A model generated the notes under the pieces. It ran no database searches, was not told the origin of the DNA, and saw only the letters and a list, made by a program, of their open reading frames with translations. From contig NZ_JAGMWN010000003.1 in NCBI RefSeq assembly GCF_017963645.1, positions 124,001 to 188,000 of the forward strand: a stretch of DNA of 64,000 nt, given 5' to 3'. The translations under genes and the position numbers were made by a program. Shown here piece by piece: positions 9,751 through 18,560 of the stretch; the stretch's first letter is position 1, and each line of letters opens with the position of its first letter. The stretch comes from Marivibrio halodurans. Its GTDB lineage: Bacteria; Pseudomonadota; Alphaproteobacteria; UBA8366; Aestuariispiraceae.

Positions 9751-9763
9751 CCCGATTATCGGG
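9751..9763. promoter_or_regulatory. Palindrome in divergent promoter region (possible operator)
   Basis: CCCGAT-T-ATCGGG is a perfect 13-base palindrome in the 220-bp region between the divergent aminotransferase and ribokinase genes. A TATAAC hexamer follows at 9773-9778 on the plus strand. It could be the operator of an unidentified repressor; no regulator gene is adjacent. Confidence 0.4.
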
Positions 9764-9817
9764 GGAGCATGCTATAACCGCGCGCCAGAAAAAGACCGAA
9801 CGGGGGAGGACCGAAGC

Positions 9818-10744
9818 GTGATCGTCGTCTTCGGATCGATCAATATCGATATCGAGATGCAGGTGGAGCGGCTGCCGCAATCCGGCGAAACGCTGCTGTG
9901 CCGCGATTATTTGCTCTCTCCCGGCGGCAAGGGGGCGAACCAAGCCTGCGCGGCGGCGCGCACGGGCGCGGATGTGCGCCTCTACGGCAAGGTCGGCGAC
10001 GACAGCTTCGCCGACTCCGCCCTGGAATATCTCAAGGCGGCCGAGGTCGATCTGGCCGGAGTGGTCAGCGCCGCCGCCTCGCATACCGGCTGCGCGACGA
10101 TTCTGGTCGAGCCGTCGGGCGAGAACTGCATCACCGTCGGCGCCGGCGCCAATCTGGAGGCCCGCGCCGCGCAGGTGCCCGATTCGGTCCTGACACCGGA
10201 GACCGTTCTACTGATCCAAATGGAAGTGACGGCCAGCGAGAATTGGCACCTGATCGAACGCGCCCGCAAGCGCGGGGCGCGCATCATCCTGAATGCCGCC
10301 CCGGCGGCGATGGTGCCGCAGGATGTGCTGAAGTCGATCGACGTCCTGGTCGCCAACGAGGTGGAGGGCGGCCATGTCGCGCGCGAGGTGGGAATAGAGG
10401 ACGGCGCGCCGAGCCGTATTCCCCGGGCGCTCGCCCAGCGCTATGCCCTGACCTGCATCCTGACATTGGGCGGGGCGGGGTTGATCTGCTTCGGCCCGGA
10501 CGGGGGCTGGGCCGTGCCGGGCCTGCCGATATCGCCGGTCGATACGGCCGGGGCCGGCGACGTCTTCGTCGGCGCGCTGGCGAGTGCCGTGTCGCGTGGC
10601 GAAACGATCCCCGATTCCATGCGCTTCGCCAGCACGGCCGCCGGGCTCAGTTGCCTGAAGCCCGGGACCCAGGCATCCATGCCGGAGCGCGAGGCGGTCG
10701 AGGACGCCCTGCCCCGCCTGCCCGACTCGCGCCGGCTGGCCTGA
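9818..10744 (+). CDS. rbsK: PfkB-family carbohydrate kinase (ribokinase-like)
   Basis: This 308-residue kinase begins with the typical VVFGSINIDIEM strand and has the N-terminal PfkB sugar-binding motif (GGKGANQACAAARTGADVRL). The C-terminal signature DTAGAGDVFVGALASA carries the catalytic Asp and anion hole. It would phosphorylate ribose or a similar sugar with ATP in the cytoplasm. The start is GTG at 9818 with a strong GGGGGAGG site; the frame runs further upstream without a better start. No ribose transporter lies nearby, so the sugar is uncertain. It converges on the protease gene with an 18-bp gap. Confidence 0.85.
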   Translation: MIVVFGSINIDIEMQVERLPQSGETLLCRDYLLSPGGKGANQACAAARTGADVRLYGKVGDDSFADSALEYLKAAEVDLAGVVSAAASHTGCATILVEPSGENCITVGAGANLEARAAQVPDSVLTPETVLLIQMEVTASENWHLIERARKRGARIILNAAPAAMVPQDVLKSIDVLVANEVEGGHVAREVGIEDGAPSRIPRALAQRYALTCILTLGGAGLICFGPDGGWAVPGLPISPVDTAGAGDVFVGALASAVSRGETIPDSMRFASTAAGLSCLKPGTQASMPEREAVEDALPRLPDSRRLA

Positions 10745-10762
10745 GCGCGACGCCGCCGAAGA

Positions 10763-12130
10763 TCAACGCTGAACGGAGCCCGCGTTCCAATAGACCGAAT
10801 GACCGCCCGCCATGTCGATGACGAGGGTCAGCGCGCGTTCCAGCTGCTCGTCCTCGTCATTTTCGAGCGTATCGGCGGCGGGCTCCGCATCCGGATCGCG
10901 CGCGACCTCCACGTCGGGCGGAATGCCGCCCTCCACCGTACGGCCGGAGGGTGTGAAATAAAGTGCCGTGGTCAGCTTGATCCCCCGCCGGCCGGGTAGC
11001 GGCAGGATGGTCTGGACGGACCCCTTGCCGAAACTCTTCTGGCCCACGATCACCGCGCGGTTGCGGTCCTTGAGCGCGCCGGCCACGATCTCCGAGGCGG
11101 AGGCGGAGCCCTCGTTCAGCAGCACCGCGATCGGCTTGCCCCCGCTGGGGTCGCCCGGATCGGCGGCGAATTGTTCCGACTGGCTGCGCGAGCGCACGGA
11201 GACCACCGGCCCACCGGACAGGAAGGCACCGGAAACGGCGATCGCCTCGTCCAGCAGCCCCCCCGGATTGTTGCGCAGATCGACGACATAGCCGCGCACG
11301 CCGCCGGGGCCGGCCTGCTCATCCAGATGTTCCAGCGCCTCGCGCACGGCCTCGCCCGTGCGGCTGACGAAGTGCGAGACACGCAGATAGCCGACATCGC
11401 CCTCCAGCCGCGCCTTTACCGGCTGAATGCGGATGATGTCGCGCGTGATGGTGACATCGAAGGGCTCCCGCTCGCCCCGCTTAAGGGTCAGGGTGACGCT
11501 GGTCCCCACATCGCCGCGCAGCAGGTCGACCGCCTCGCGCAGGCTCATCCGGGCGAGCGAGACACCGTCGGCCGCCGTGATCCGGTCGCCGGGCCGCACG
11601 CCGGCCGCGTCCGCGGGCGTCCCCTCGATCGGCGAGATAACCTCCAGCCCGAGCGGGTCCTTCTTGATCTCGATGCCGAGGCCCCCAAAGCGCCCGCGCG
11701 TCTCCTCCTGCAGGCGCTGGAAGTTCTCCCGGTCGAGATAGCCGGAATAATCGTCGAGCGAATGCAGCATCGCCTGCGTCGCCGCCTCGACGAAGGCCTC
11801 GGTCCCGGCCGCGCGCGGGTCCGTGATGCCCTCCCGCATGCCACCGGTCGCGGCCTCGATCAGATCGCGCTCCTCCGTCTGACGAACATAGGAAACGCGC
11901 ACATATTCATAGGCTTGGGCGAACAGCGCGGTATCGGGCAACTCCCCGACCGTCGCGCCCGCGTCGCGGCGCATCGCGACGATGGTTTCCTCAAGCTTCT
12001 CGGCGGCGCTGCGCGCCTCCGGCCCGGGACCGCTGCCGACGCCGCACCCGACCAACGTGGCGGCGCACAGAAGCGCGCCCGCCAGAAGCCGGACCGATGC
12101 ACGGGGCATGAGAGTGGAAATCGCCATCAT
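10763..12130 (-). CDS. ctpA: S41-family C-terminal processing peptidase (CtpA-like), lipoprotein
   Basis: This roughly 455-residue periplasmic serine protease has an N-terminal lipoprotein signal with lipobox LVGC. A PDZ domain follows (FGGLGIEIKK to LTLKRG, middle third). The S41 catalytic domain has the nucleophile in NEGSASASEIVAGALKDR and the general-base lysine in GQKSFGKGSVQT. The frame also allows TTG at 12151; the double ATG at 12130/12127 is preferred although its ribosome site is weak. Such proteases trim the C-termini of periplasmic or membrane proteins. A short acidic C-terminal tail follows the catalytic domain. Confidence 0.88.
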   Translation of the reverse strand: MMAISTLMPRASVRLLAGALLCAATLVGCGVGSGPGPEARSAAEKLEETIVAMRRDAGATVGELPDTALFAQAYEYVRVSYVRQTEERDLIEAATGGMREGITDPRAAGTEAFVEAATQAMLHSLDDYSGYLDRENFQRLQEETRGRFGGLGIEIKKDPLGLEVISPIEGTPADAAGVRPGDRITAADGVSLARMSLREAVDLLRGDVGTSVTLTLKRGEREPFDVTITRDIIRIQPVKARLEGDVGYLRVSHFVSRTGEAVREALEHLDEQAGPGGVRGYVVDLRNNPGGLLDEAIAVSGAFLSGGPVVSVRSRSQSEQFAADPGDPSGGKPIAVLLNEGSASASEIVAGALKDRNRAVIVGQKSFGKGSVQTILPLPGRRGIKLTTALYFTPSGRTVEGGIPPDVEVARDPDAEPAADTLENDEDEQLERALTLVIDMAGGHSVYWNAGSVQR

Positions 12131-12230
12131 ATCAGCACTTAACGTAGCCAACCCTAGGCCGCGCGCAAGGAGGAAAGCGAGATTAACGCCGAAATCACCG
12201 GACGAATAGAGTCAAGAAGCCCCGAAACGA

Positions 12231-12260
12231 CGAAACCCCCGGGTTTCCCCGGGGGTTTCG
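12231..12260 (-). terminator. Terminator hairpin after tRNA-Val
   Basis: A perfect 12-bp inverted repeat (CGAAACCCCCGG / CCGGGGGTTTCG, 6-base loop) lies directly after the tRNA 3' end on the minus strand. No long T run follows, but stem strength and position support termination. Confidence 0.7.
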
Positions 12261-12261
12261 A

Positions 12262-12336
12262 TGGTGGGCGCGGCTGGGATTGAACCAGCGACCCCTGCGA
12301 TGTCAACACAGTGCTCTCCCGCTGAGCTACGCGCCC
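12262..12336 (-). tRNA. tRNA-Val (GAC)
   Basis: This 75-base cloverleaf on the minus strand has acceptor stem GGGCGCG/CGCGCCC, D-arm GCTC...GAGC, and anticodon arm CTGTG-TTGACAT-CGCAG with anticodon GAC. The T-arm is GCTGG-TTCAATC-CCAGC, and the encoded CCA follows a discriminator A. All stems pair, with one G-U in the anticodon stem. Confidence 0.97.
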
Positions 12337-12493
12337 GGGCCCCGACGGCATTCCCCGTCGGCGGGAGCGGGACTTAGCACCGGCATGGGGGCATGGCAAG
12401 TCCTTGAAACATACTTCCTGCAAGATCGTCGCCCCCTCCCCTGGCATGCCCCTTGCTTCATATCCGAGTGGTGAGAGAGGAGGCCCTGTTCCG

Positions 12494-13324
12494 ATGACCG
12501 TGCATACCGCCCAGGGCGATGCGATCGCCCCCGCGCCCGCCCCCATACGGCATTCGATCCGGACGGTCCTTCGCCTGACGCTCATTGCCGTTCTGATCGC
12601 CCTTGCGGCCCCTGCCGCGTGGGCCAGTAACGGCATGTCGGAGGAGACGAAGGGCGCGGCCGGCGGCGCGACCGACCCCGCGGGCGATACGCCGCCGATG
12701 CTGTGCGAACTGGCGATCGCGGCGGCGGAGCGGGCGCGCGACATGCCACGCTATCTGATGCAGGCGATCGCCTATACCGAATCCGGCTATATCAGCGAGG
12801 CGCACGGGCGCCGGGTCGCCTGGCCCTGGACCGTGATGGCGGAAGGAAAAGGCCGCTACTATCCCAGCAAGGACGCCGCCATCGCGGCGGTGGAAGGCCT
12901 GCGGGCACGTGGTGTCGGCAACATCGACGTCGGCTGCATGCAGGTCAATCTGCACTATCACGGGGACGCCTTCGCCAGCTTGGAGGAAGCGTTCGACCCG
13001 GTTCACAATGTGGCCTATGCGACGGCCTTCCTGCTCGATCTGAGGCGCAAGGCGAATTCCTGGACCCGCGCCATCAAGCAATATCATTCGCGCGACCGGG
13101 AGCGTCAGTTCACCTATCGCGCCCGCGTCTACGAGGAGTGGGAGGCCCTGCGCCACGGCCGGGTCGCCGTTCCCGCGTCCCCCACGATGCCGGGCGCGGA
13201 CGGGAAGAAGAGCCAGCCCGGTGGAATCAGCCCCTCCTCCGTCAATTGGCCGCCACGCAGCTACAGCGAGCAAAAGCGCCTGGAAACCATCATGCGTGCG
13301 CGGGTTATGTCGGTCCAACGCTGA
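12494..13324 (+). CDS. Lytic transglycosylase SLT-domain protein, exported
   Basis: This 276-residue protein has an N-terminal membrane/signal segment (residues about 27-45, ending APAAWAS). An SLT-type lysozyme-like domain follows: YLMQAIAYTESGY supplies the catalytic Glu, and DVGCMQVNLHYHG and the AIKQYHS region match the family. Such enzymes cleave peptidoglycan glycan strands in the periplasm. The upstream frame is open to 12404, but ATG at 12494 has GAGAGGAGG ten bases before it. The C-terminal 50 residues are low-complexity and probably disordered. It stands alone between the tRNA and the kinase gene; specialised secretion-system genes are not nearby. Confidence 0.8.
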   Translation: MTVHTAQGDAIAPAPAPIRHSIRTVLRLTLIAVLIALAAPAAWASNGMSEETKGAAGGATDPAGDTPPMLCELAIAAAERARDMPRYLMQAIAYTESGYISEAHGRRVAWPWTVMAEGKGRYYPSKDAAIAAVEGLRARGVGNIDVGCMQVNLHYHGDAFASLEEAFDPVHNVAYATAFLLDLRRKANSWTRAIKQYHSRDRERQFTYRARVYEEWEALRHGRVAVPASPTMPGADGKKSQPGGISPSSVNWPPRSYSEQKRLETIMRARVMSVQR

Positions 13325-13524
13325 TTCATCGGACTGATTCATGGGTCGGACCGCGCCGCTGGTCTCCTTCCTTTCCCCATGATTTTCCGCGCCACCCCAA
13401 TCGTCCCCCCCTTATGCACGCGCCGCCTGTTGCGCCCAAGGGCGGTTTCGTCTTGAATCCCTGATGGGCCATGCACGGAGTTCCTGTCCGATCGCGGGCC
13501 CCGCCTAGGGGGAGACGACAACCG

Positions 13525-15522
13525 ATGAGCCGTGCCAGGCGGGAGGGCGTCCCGGCCGATACCGCCGTCATGGGCGACCCCATCGGGATTGAGCCCATCG
13601 GGGGTGACGCCGCCGGGCAGAATCCGACAGCGATCCGACCTGGGCAGAGCGGGACGACGGGAGGCGAAAAGACGGGGAGCGAAAAGACGGGGAGCGAAAA
13701 GACGGGGAGCGAAAAGACGGGGGACAGGACGACGCACGCTGGGTCCATGGACCGTCGCCGGGCGACCCTGGCGGCGCTCGCCGCGCTGGGGGCGGCACTG
13801 GCGGGGCTGGGCGCAGTCCTTATGGTCACGCGGGTGGTCAGCGCCGACGGCACGGTCGGCGCCTTGCTGGCCGGAGCCGGCGCGCTATCGGCCGGGCTGT
13901 CCGCATTCGGACTCCTCGGCCACCGCCGCCGCGGTCCGGACGTGCCCACCGCCCCGTCCGAATCCGAAACCGACCGGCCGGAAAGCAACGCCCTGGAGAC
14001 GGCCGAGAAACGCCTCGCCTCCGCCGTCGAGGCCATGATATCCGCGATCGAGCTCTATGACGGGCAGGATCGGCTGGTTCTACACAATGCGCGCTTCGTT
14101 CATCTCTACGCATCCGCCGCCAAGGAGATCGCGAAGGGCGCCGGCTATGCCGACGTCCTGCGCGCCGCCGTCGAAGCCGGCACGATCGAGCAGGCTATCC
14201 CCGATCCGGAAACCTGGCTCGCCCGGGACATCGCCCGCCACCGCGCCGGCGACAATGAGCGTTCGGAACGAAAGATAGGCGATGCATGGCTTCAGGTCCG
14301 CAGTCACCGGCTGCCGGACGGCGGGCGTCTGGTCATCCATAACGACGTGACCGTCTTGCACGACACCGCGGAACGGGCGGAAGCGCAATCGCAACTGCTG
14401 ATGGCGACCTTTAACGCCATGGTCCAGGCGATCATCGTCCTGGACGCCGACCTACGGATGCGCGCCTGCAACAACCGCCTGATCGAACTTTTCGATTTGC
14501 CGCGGGAATTGACGGTCCCCGGCACGCCGGTGGAAGCGATCGCGCGCCACAACATTCAACGCGGATGGATGGATATCCCCGGCGACGATCTGGAGGATAA
14601 GGTCACCCGGCGCATGGCGCTCTATGAGGCGCGTCGCTATCACCGGGAGGAAGTGACCGCCGAGGACGGCCTGACGATCGAGATACAGGTTCAACCGGAC
14701 GATGCCGGCGGGCTGGTGGTCATCTACACCGACATTTCCGAGCGCCGCGAGGCCGAACGGAGCCTATTGAAGGCGAAGGAGGAGGCGGAGGTCGCGAACC
14801 ACGCGAAGTCACAGTTCCTGGCCAGCATGACGCATGAACTGCGCACCCCGCTCAACGCCATCATCGGCTTCGCGGAGGTGCTCCGCGAGGAACTCTACGG
14901 CCCGCTGGGCGCCAAGCAATATGGCGACTTCGCCAATGATATCCATCAGGGCGGTCAGCATCTGTTGTCGATGATCAACGACATCCTCGACCTCTCGAAG
15001 ATCGAGGCCGGGCGGCGCGACCTTGCCTACGAGGATGTGGATCTCTCCGCGCTCGTCGAGGCAGTGGTCCGCATGGTGCGCCAACGCGCGTCGGAGGCCG
15101 GCGTCCGGCTGGAACGGATCCTGCCGGATAGCCTGCCGCCGCTGCATGCCGAGGACAAGGCGGTGCGCCAGATGTTGATCAATCTGCTCTCCAACGCGAT
15201 CAAGTTCACGCCGAAGGGTGGGCATGTGCGGATCAGCGCCGGACACCGACCGGAAGACGGCGGCACCCATTGGCTGACGGTCGAGGATACGGGTATCGGC
15301 ATGAAGCCGGAGGATATTCCCGTGGCGCTCGCCCCCTTCCGGCAGATCGATTCCGCGCATGCGCGGCGCTATCAGGGCACCGGCCTCGGCTTGCCGCTGG
15401 TCGAAAGCCTGATCGAGCTGCATGGCGGTTCGCTGACGATCGCAAGCACGCCCGGCGAGGGAACCAGTATCACCCTAACCTTCCCGGCCGATCGCGGTGC
15501 CGGACAGAAACGGGATGAATAA
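13525..15522 (+). CDS. PAS-domain sensor histidine kinase
   Basis: This 665-residue membrane kinase has an N-terminal low-complexity tail with four GEKTGS-type repeats and two hydrophobic helices (about residues 78-128). Two PAS-like domains follow (about 155-295 and 295-415), the second ending VVIYTDISERREAE. HisKA has the phospho-accepting His437 in SMTHELRTPLNAIIGFAE. HATPase_c has N-box NLLSNAIKFTP, G1 DTGIGM and G2 GTGLGLPL. The start at 13525 has GGGGAG ten bases upstream. No response regulator is adjacent, so it is an orphan kinase here. The layout resembles PleC/DivJ-like alphaproteobacterial kinases in the HisKA region only. Confidence 0.88.
   Translation: MSRARREGVPADTAVMGDPIGIEPIGGDAAGQNPTAIRPGQSGTTGGEKTGSEKTGSEKTGSEKTGDRTTHAGSMDRRRATLAALAALGAALAGLGAVLMVTRVVSADGTVGALLAGAGALSAGLSAFGLLGHRRRGPDVPTAPSESETDRPESNALETAEKRLASAVEAMISAIELYDGQDRLVLHNARFVHLYASAAKEIAKGAGYADVLRAAVEAGTIEQAIPDPETWLARDIARHRAGDNERSERKIGDAWLQVRSHRLPDGGRLVIHNDVTVLHDTAERAEAQSQLLMATFNAMVQAIIVLDADLRMRACNNRLIELFDLPRELTVPGTPVEAIARHNIQRGWMDIPGDDLEDKVTRRMALYEARRYHREEVTAEDGLTIEIQVQPDDAGGLVVIYTDISERREAERSLLKAKEEAEVANHAKSQFLASMTHELRTPLNAIIGFAEVLREELYGPLGAKQYGDFANDIHQGGQHLLSMINDILDLSKIEAGRRDLAYEDVDLSALVEAVVRMVRQRASEAGVRLERILPDSLPPLHAEDKAVRQMLINLLSNAIKFTPKGGHVRISAGHRPEDGGTHWLTVEDTGIGMKPEDIPVALAPFRQIDSAHARRYQGTGLGLPLVESLIELHGGSLTIASTPGEGTSITLTFPADRGAGQKRDE
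13666..13724 (+). repeat. 15-bp tandem repeat, about four copies, inside the kinase gene
   Basis: GAAAAGACGGGGAGC is repeated head-to-tail at 13666, 13681, 13696 and 13711, the last copy diverging at its end. The unit is a multiple of three and encodes (E/S)-E-K-T-G-S repeats, so copy-number change would keep the frame. Confidence 0.95.
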
Positions 15523-15528
15523 CCCGCC

Positions 15529-16701
15529 ATGACCCTCGATATCGCGCGGCTGCGCGCCGAAACGCCGGGGACGTTGGAGGTCGCCCATTTCAACAATGCC
15601 GGATCCTCGCTGATGACCGCGCCCGTTCTCCAGGCCGTCACCGACCATCTGACGCTGGAATCCCGCATCGGCGGCTATGAGGCGGCGGGTCTCGCCAAGG
15701 CGGCGATCGACCGCTTCTACGCCGCCGCCGCCCGCGCCGTCGCCGGTAAACCGCATGAGATCGCCTTCGTCGAGAACGCGACGCGCGCCTGGGACATGGC
15801 CTTTTACGCCTTCGACTGGAAGCCAGGGGACCGGGTGCTGACGGCACGCTCGGAGTATAACTCCAACATGATCGCCTATCGCCAGGTGGCGCGGCGTTTC
15901 GGTGTCGACATCCTGTTGATCGACAACGACGAAAGCGGCGCCATCGATACCCGCGCGCTGGAAAACGCGGTGGACGAGCGTACGCGGTTGATCGCGCTGA
16001 CCCATATCCCGACCAATGACGGGTTGATCAATCCCGCCGCGGCGGTCGGGCGCATCGCCCGGGCGGCGGGGGTTCCCTATCTCCTCGATGCCTGTCAGTC
16101 GGTCGGCCATCTGCCGATCGATGTCGCGGAGATCGGCTGCACCATGCTGTCCACCACGGGCCGGAAATATATCCGGGGACCGCGCGGCACCGGGTTCCTG
16201 TGGGTGCGGGAGGATTGGGTGGAGCGGCTGGAGCCGCCCTTCCTCGATAACCGCGCGGCCAGTTGGACGGCGGTCGAGGACTATCGCATCCAACCCGACG
16301 CCCGGCGTTTCGAGAATTGGGAGTTCAATGTCGCCGGCAAGATCGGCCTCGCCGTCGCACTCGACCGGATGGCGGATATCGGCATGCCGGCGATCTGGGC
16401 GCGGATCCGCGCGCTCGCCACGCGGCTGCGCGACGGCCTCGCCGCCATCGACGGCGTCTCGCTGCACGATACGGGCCGGGAGAAAAGTGGCCTCGTCACC
16501 TTCACCAAGGCCGGGGAAAGCGCCGTCGAGACCCGCGCGCGCCTCGCGACCGCCGGCATCAACGTCTCCGCCTCCAAGAGCCAGCTCACCCGCCATGACC
16601 TGCTGGACGCCGGGATCGACGTGATGGTGCGCGCCTCCGTCCACGCCTACAACACGGAGGAGGAGGTCGACCGCCTGTTGGCGGTCGTGGCGGATGGCTG
16701 A
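15529..16701 (+). CDS. Class V aminotransferase-fold PLP enzyme
   Basis: This 390-residue fold-type I PLP enzyme is of the cysteine desulfurase / isopenicillin-N-epimerase type. It shows HFNNAGSSLMT near the N-terminus, FVENATRAWDMAF (cofactor phosphate region), LLDACQSVGHLPIDV (PLP aspartate and base-stacking region) and the Schiff-base lysine in STTGRKYIRGPRGTG. No conserved cysteine-bearing desulfurase loop is evident, so sulfur transfer is doubtful. It starts 6 bp after the kinase stop and may be co-transcribed. The substrate is unknown; lyase, epimerase or transaminase activity are all possible in this class. Confidence 0.75.
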   Translation: MTLDIARLRAETPGTLEVAHFNNAGSSLMTAPVLQAVTDHLTLESRIGGYEAAGLAKAAIDRFYAAAARAVAGKPHEIAFVENATRAWDMAFYAFDWKPGDRVLTARSEYNSNMIAYRQVARRFGVDILLIDNDESGAIDTRALENAVDERTRLIALTHIPTNDGLINPAAAVGRIARAAGVPYLLDACQSVGHLPIDVAEIGCTMLSTTGRKYIRGPRGTGFLWVREDWVERLEPPFLDNRAASWTAVEDYRIQPDARRFENWEFNVAGKIGLAVALDRMADIGMPAIWARIRALATRLRDGLAAIDGVSLHDTGREKSGLVTFTKAGESAVETRARLATAGINVSASKSQLTRHDLLDAGIDVMVRASVHAYNTEEEVDRLLAVVADG

Positions 16702-16737
16702 CGTACTCGCCGCGGCCCTGACCTAACCCGGAGGCCG

Positions 16738-17628
16738 TCACCCGCCCGTACGTACCCGCCGGACACTGACCGACACCTCCATCGGGCCGGCGGCGTCGGC
16801 CGGACCGAAATAGCTGCCCTCGATCGGCTTCACCTGTTCCGGCGTGCGGCCGGCGCCGATACGGATCAGGTTGCTGCCGCCATAGCGTCCGTTGGTCGGA
16901 TCGAATTCCGTCCAGCCGCTGCCCGGCAGGTAGATCTGGCACCAGGCGTGGGTCGTACCCGCCCCGACCGTGCCGTTCGCGACCCCGCCGTCGAGCGCGG
17001 GATCGTAGAGATAGCCCGTGACGAAGCGCGCCGCCATGCCGAGGGAGCGCGCACCCTCCATCATCAACAGCGCGAAATCGCGGCACGACCCGCTGCCCAG
17101 CTCCAGCGTACGGTAGGCACTCTGCACGCCGTGCTCGTCCCGGCGATTATAGGCGAAGTCGCGCTTGATCGCGGCGTTCATGGCCTTCAGCCCCTCGGCC
17201 GTGTCCATGTGTCCGGCCTCGTCGAGGAAGCTGCGCGCCCAATTGGCGACGCGTTTCTGGGGATCGCCGGTATGGCGCATCATGTCGGCCAGGAGGTCCG
17301 GTTGCTCCTCCGGCGCGTAGACGAAGGGCGTCGTGCGCGCATAATCCTCGATCCGGAAATCCGGCTCGGACAGACCATAATGGTCGATCGTGATGTCGCT
17401 CTCGAAGCGTAGGAAATCGCTCTCCTGCTCGAAGGTGGCGATGGCGACGGAGTTGCCGAACGGGTCGTGCAGCCAGCGCAGTTTCGCCGTCGGCGTGATC
17501 TTCAGCCCCGAGGTGACGAGGCGAAGATCATGGCTGTCGCGCGGGCGGAACAGCAGCCGGTGCTCTCCGAACCGAACGGGCTGGCTGTAGCGGTAGGTGG
17601 TGACATGGGTAATCGAGAGACGTGACAT
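16738..17628 (-). CDS. Transglutaminase-like protein (Bact_transglu_N type)
   Basis: This 296-residue protein starts with the beta-rich N-terminal domain of bacterial transglutaminase-like proteins (LSITHVTTYRYSQPVRFGEH). The papain-like core follows, with nucleophile GSGSCRDFALLMMEGARSLG, catalytic His in GTTHAWCQIYLPG and Asp in WTEFDPTNG. The frame runs upstream to 17730, but the ATG at 17628 starts the conserved domain and lies 13 bp after the preceding transglutaminase gene. Members act as cysteine proteases or isopeptide-modifying enzymes; the substrate is not known. The two genes form a tandem operon of distinct paralogues. Confidence 0.82.
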   Translation of the reverse strand: MSRLSITHVTTYRYSQPVRFGEHRLLFRPRDSHDLRLVTSGLKITPTAKLRWLHDPFGNSVAIATFEQESDFLRFESDITIDHYGLSEPDFRIEDYARTTPFVYAPEEQPDLLADMMRHTGDPQKRVANWARSFLDEAGHMDTAEGLKAMNAAIKRDFAYNRRDEHGVQSAYRTLELGSGSCRDFALLMMEGARSLGMAARFVTGYLYDPALDGGVANGTVGAGTTHAWCQIYLPGSGWTEFDPTNGRYGGSNLIRIGAGRTPEQVKPIEGSYFGPADAAGPMEVSVSVRRVRTGG

Positions 17629-17641
17629 CGTCCAACAAACC

Positions 17642-18490
17642 TCACGCGGCCCTCGCGCTGGAGACCGCGTGATCCTTCCATTGCTTGGGCTGCCGTTCGC
17701 TTTCCGCGTCGCCGGCGTCGGCATAGACATCCATATGGGTCATCCGCGCCGGGCCGAAAATGGAGGCGAAACTGACATCGGCCGCATCGCGGCCGGTCCC
17801 GATCCGCACCAATCCCCCGGTCGAGGCTTGGCGCGTCGGATCGAACAGATACCATTGATCGCCCAGCCTGGCTTCGAAAATCGCGTGGAAATCGCGCGGC
17901 CAGAGATCATAGGCATAACAACTGACGAACCGCGCGGGAATGTTGAGCGCCCGGCAAAAGGCGATCCCCAGATGCGCGAAATCCCGGCACACACCCGCCC
18001 GGCTGGTCGCGATGTCGAAGGCGCTGGTCAGCGGCGTCGTCGTGCCCACCAAATAGTCGACATTGCGATGGATCCAATCCGCCACCGCCAACGGCCGCGC
18101 GAAATCGAAGGGCAGGGACCCGAATTCCCGGTTGGCCAGCCGCATGAGTTGATCGGACTGACAATAACGGCTTGGCAGGACGAACGGAAAATCCACCAAG
18201 GGAAGTTCCGCCGGCGGAATCGTATGCACGTCCCCGGGCGTCCGGACCTCGGGGGTCACCGTCACGGTCGCGTGATAACGCACGGTGAGCGAGGGCGCCG
18301 TGACGTTGAGCCGATGATACCGCGTGCCAAGCGTCGGCTCGATATAGGTTTCCACCGGCATTTCCGGCAGAACCGTGAAATTCTCGTAATCGACGCTTTG
18401 ATAGGGCGTGTCCGCGGGCGCCAGATTGAAGACGAACACGGAGGGCGAGGGAACGGCATATTCGAGCGTGCAGCCGACCGAGTATTTCAT
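17642..18490 (-). CDS. Transglutaminase-like protein, upstream paralogue
   Basis: This 282-residue protein has an N-terminal beta-domain (MKYSVGCTLEYAVPSPSVFV) and a transglutaminase-like core. The triad is visible as Cys in RAGVCRDFAHLGIAF, His in PRDFHAIFEARLG and Asp in WYLFDPTRQ. It differs from its downstream neighbour in the N-terminal domain and the spacing of motifs, so it is not a recent duplicate. It is cytoplasmic by sequence, with no signal peptide. The two products may act together on one substrate, but nothing in the sequence identifies it. Confidence 0.8.
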   Translation of the reverse strand: MKYSVGCTLEYAVPSPSVFVFNLAPADTPYQSVDYENFTVLPEMPVETYIEPTLGTRYHRLNVTAPSLTVRYHATVTVTPEVRTPGDVHTIPPAELPLVDFPFVLPSRYCQSDQLMRLANREFGSLPFDFARPLAVADWIHRNVDYLVGTTTPLTSAFDIATSRAGVCRDFAHLGIAFCRALNIPARFVSCYAYDLWPRDFHAIFEARLGDQWYLFDPTRQASTGGLVRIGTGRDAADVSFASIFGPARMTHMDVYADAGDAESERQPKQWKDHAVSSARAA

Positions 18491-18560
18491 GGCCGCTCAA
18501 ATCCCTTCGAGTCTCGGAAGGCCCGGCCAGTCCGGTACCTATCCTTGGCTTAGCCCCAGC

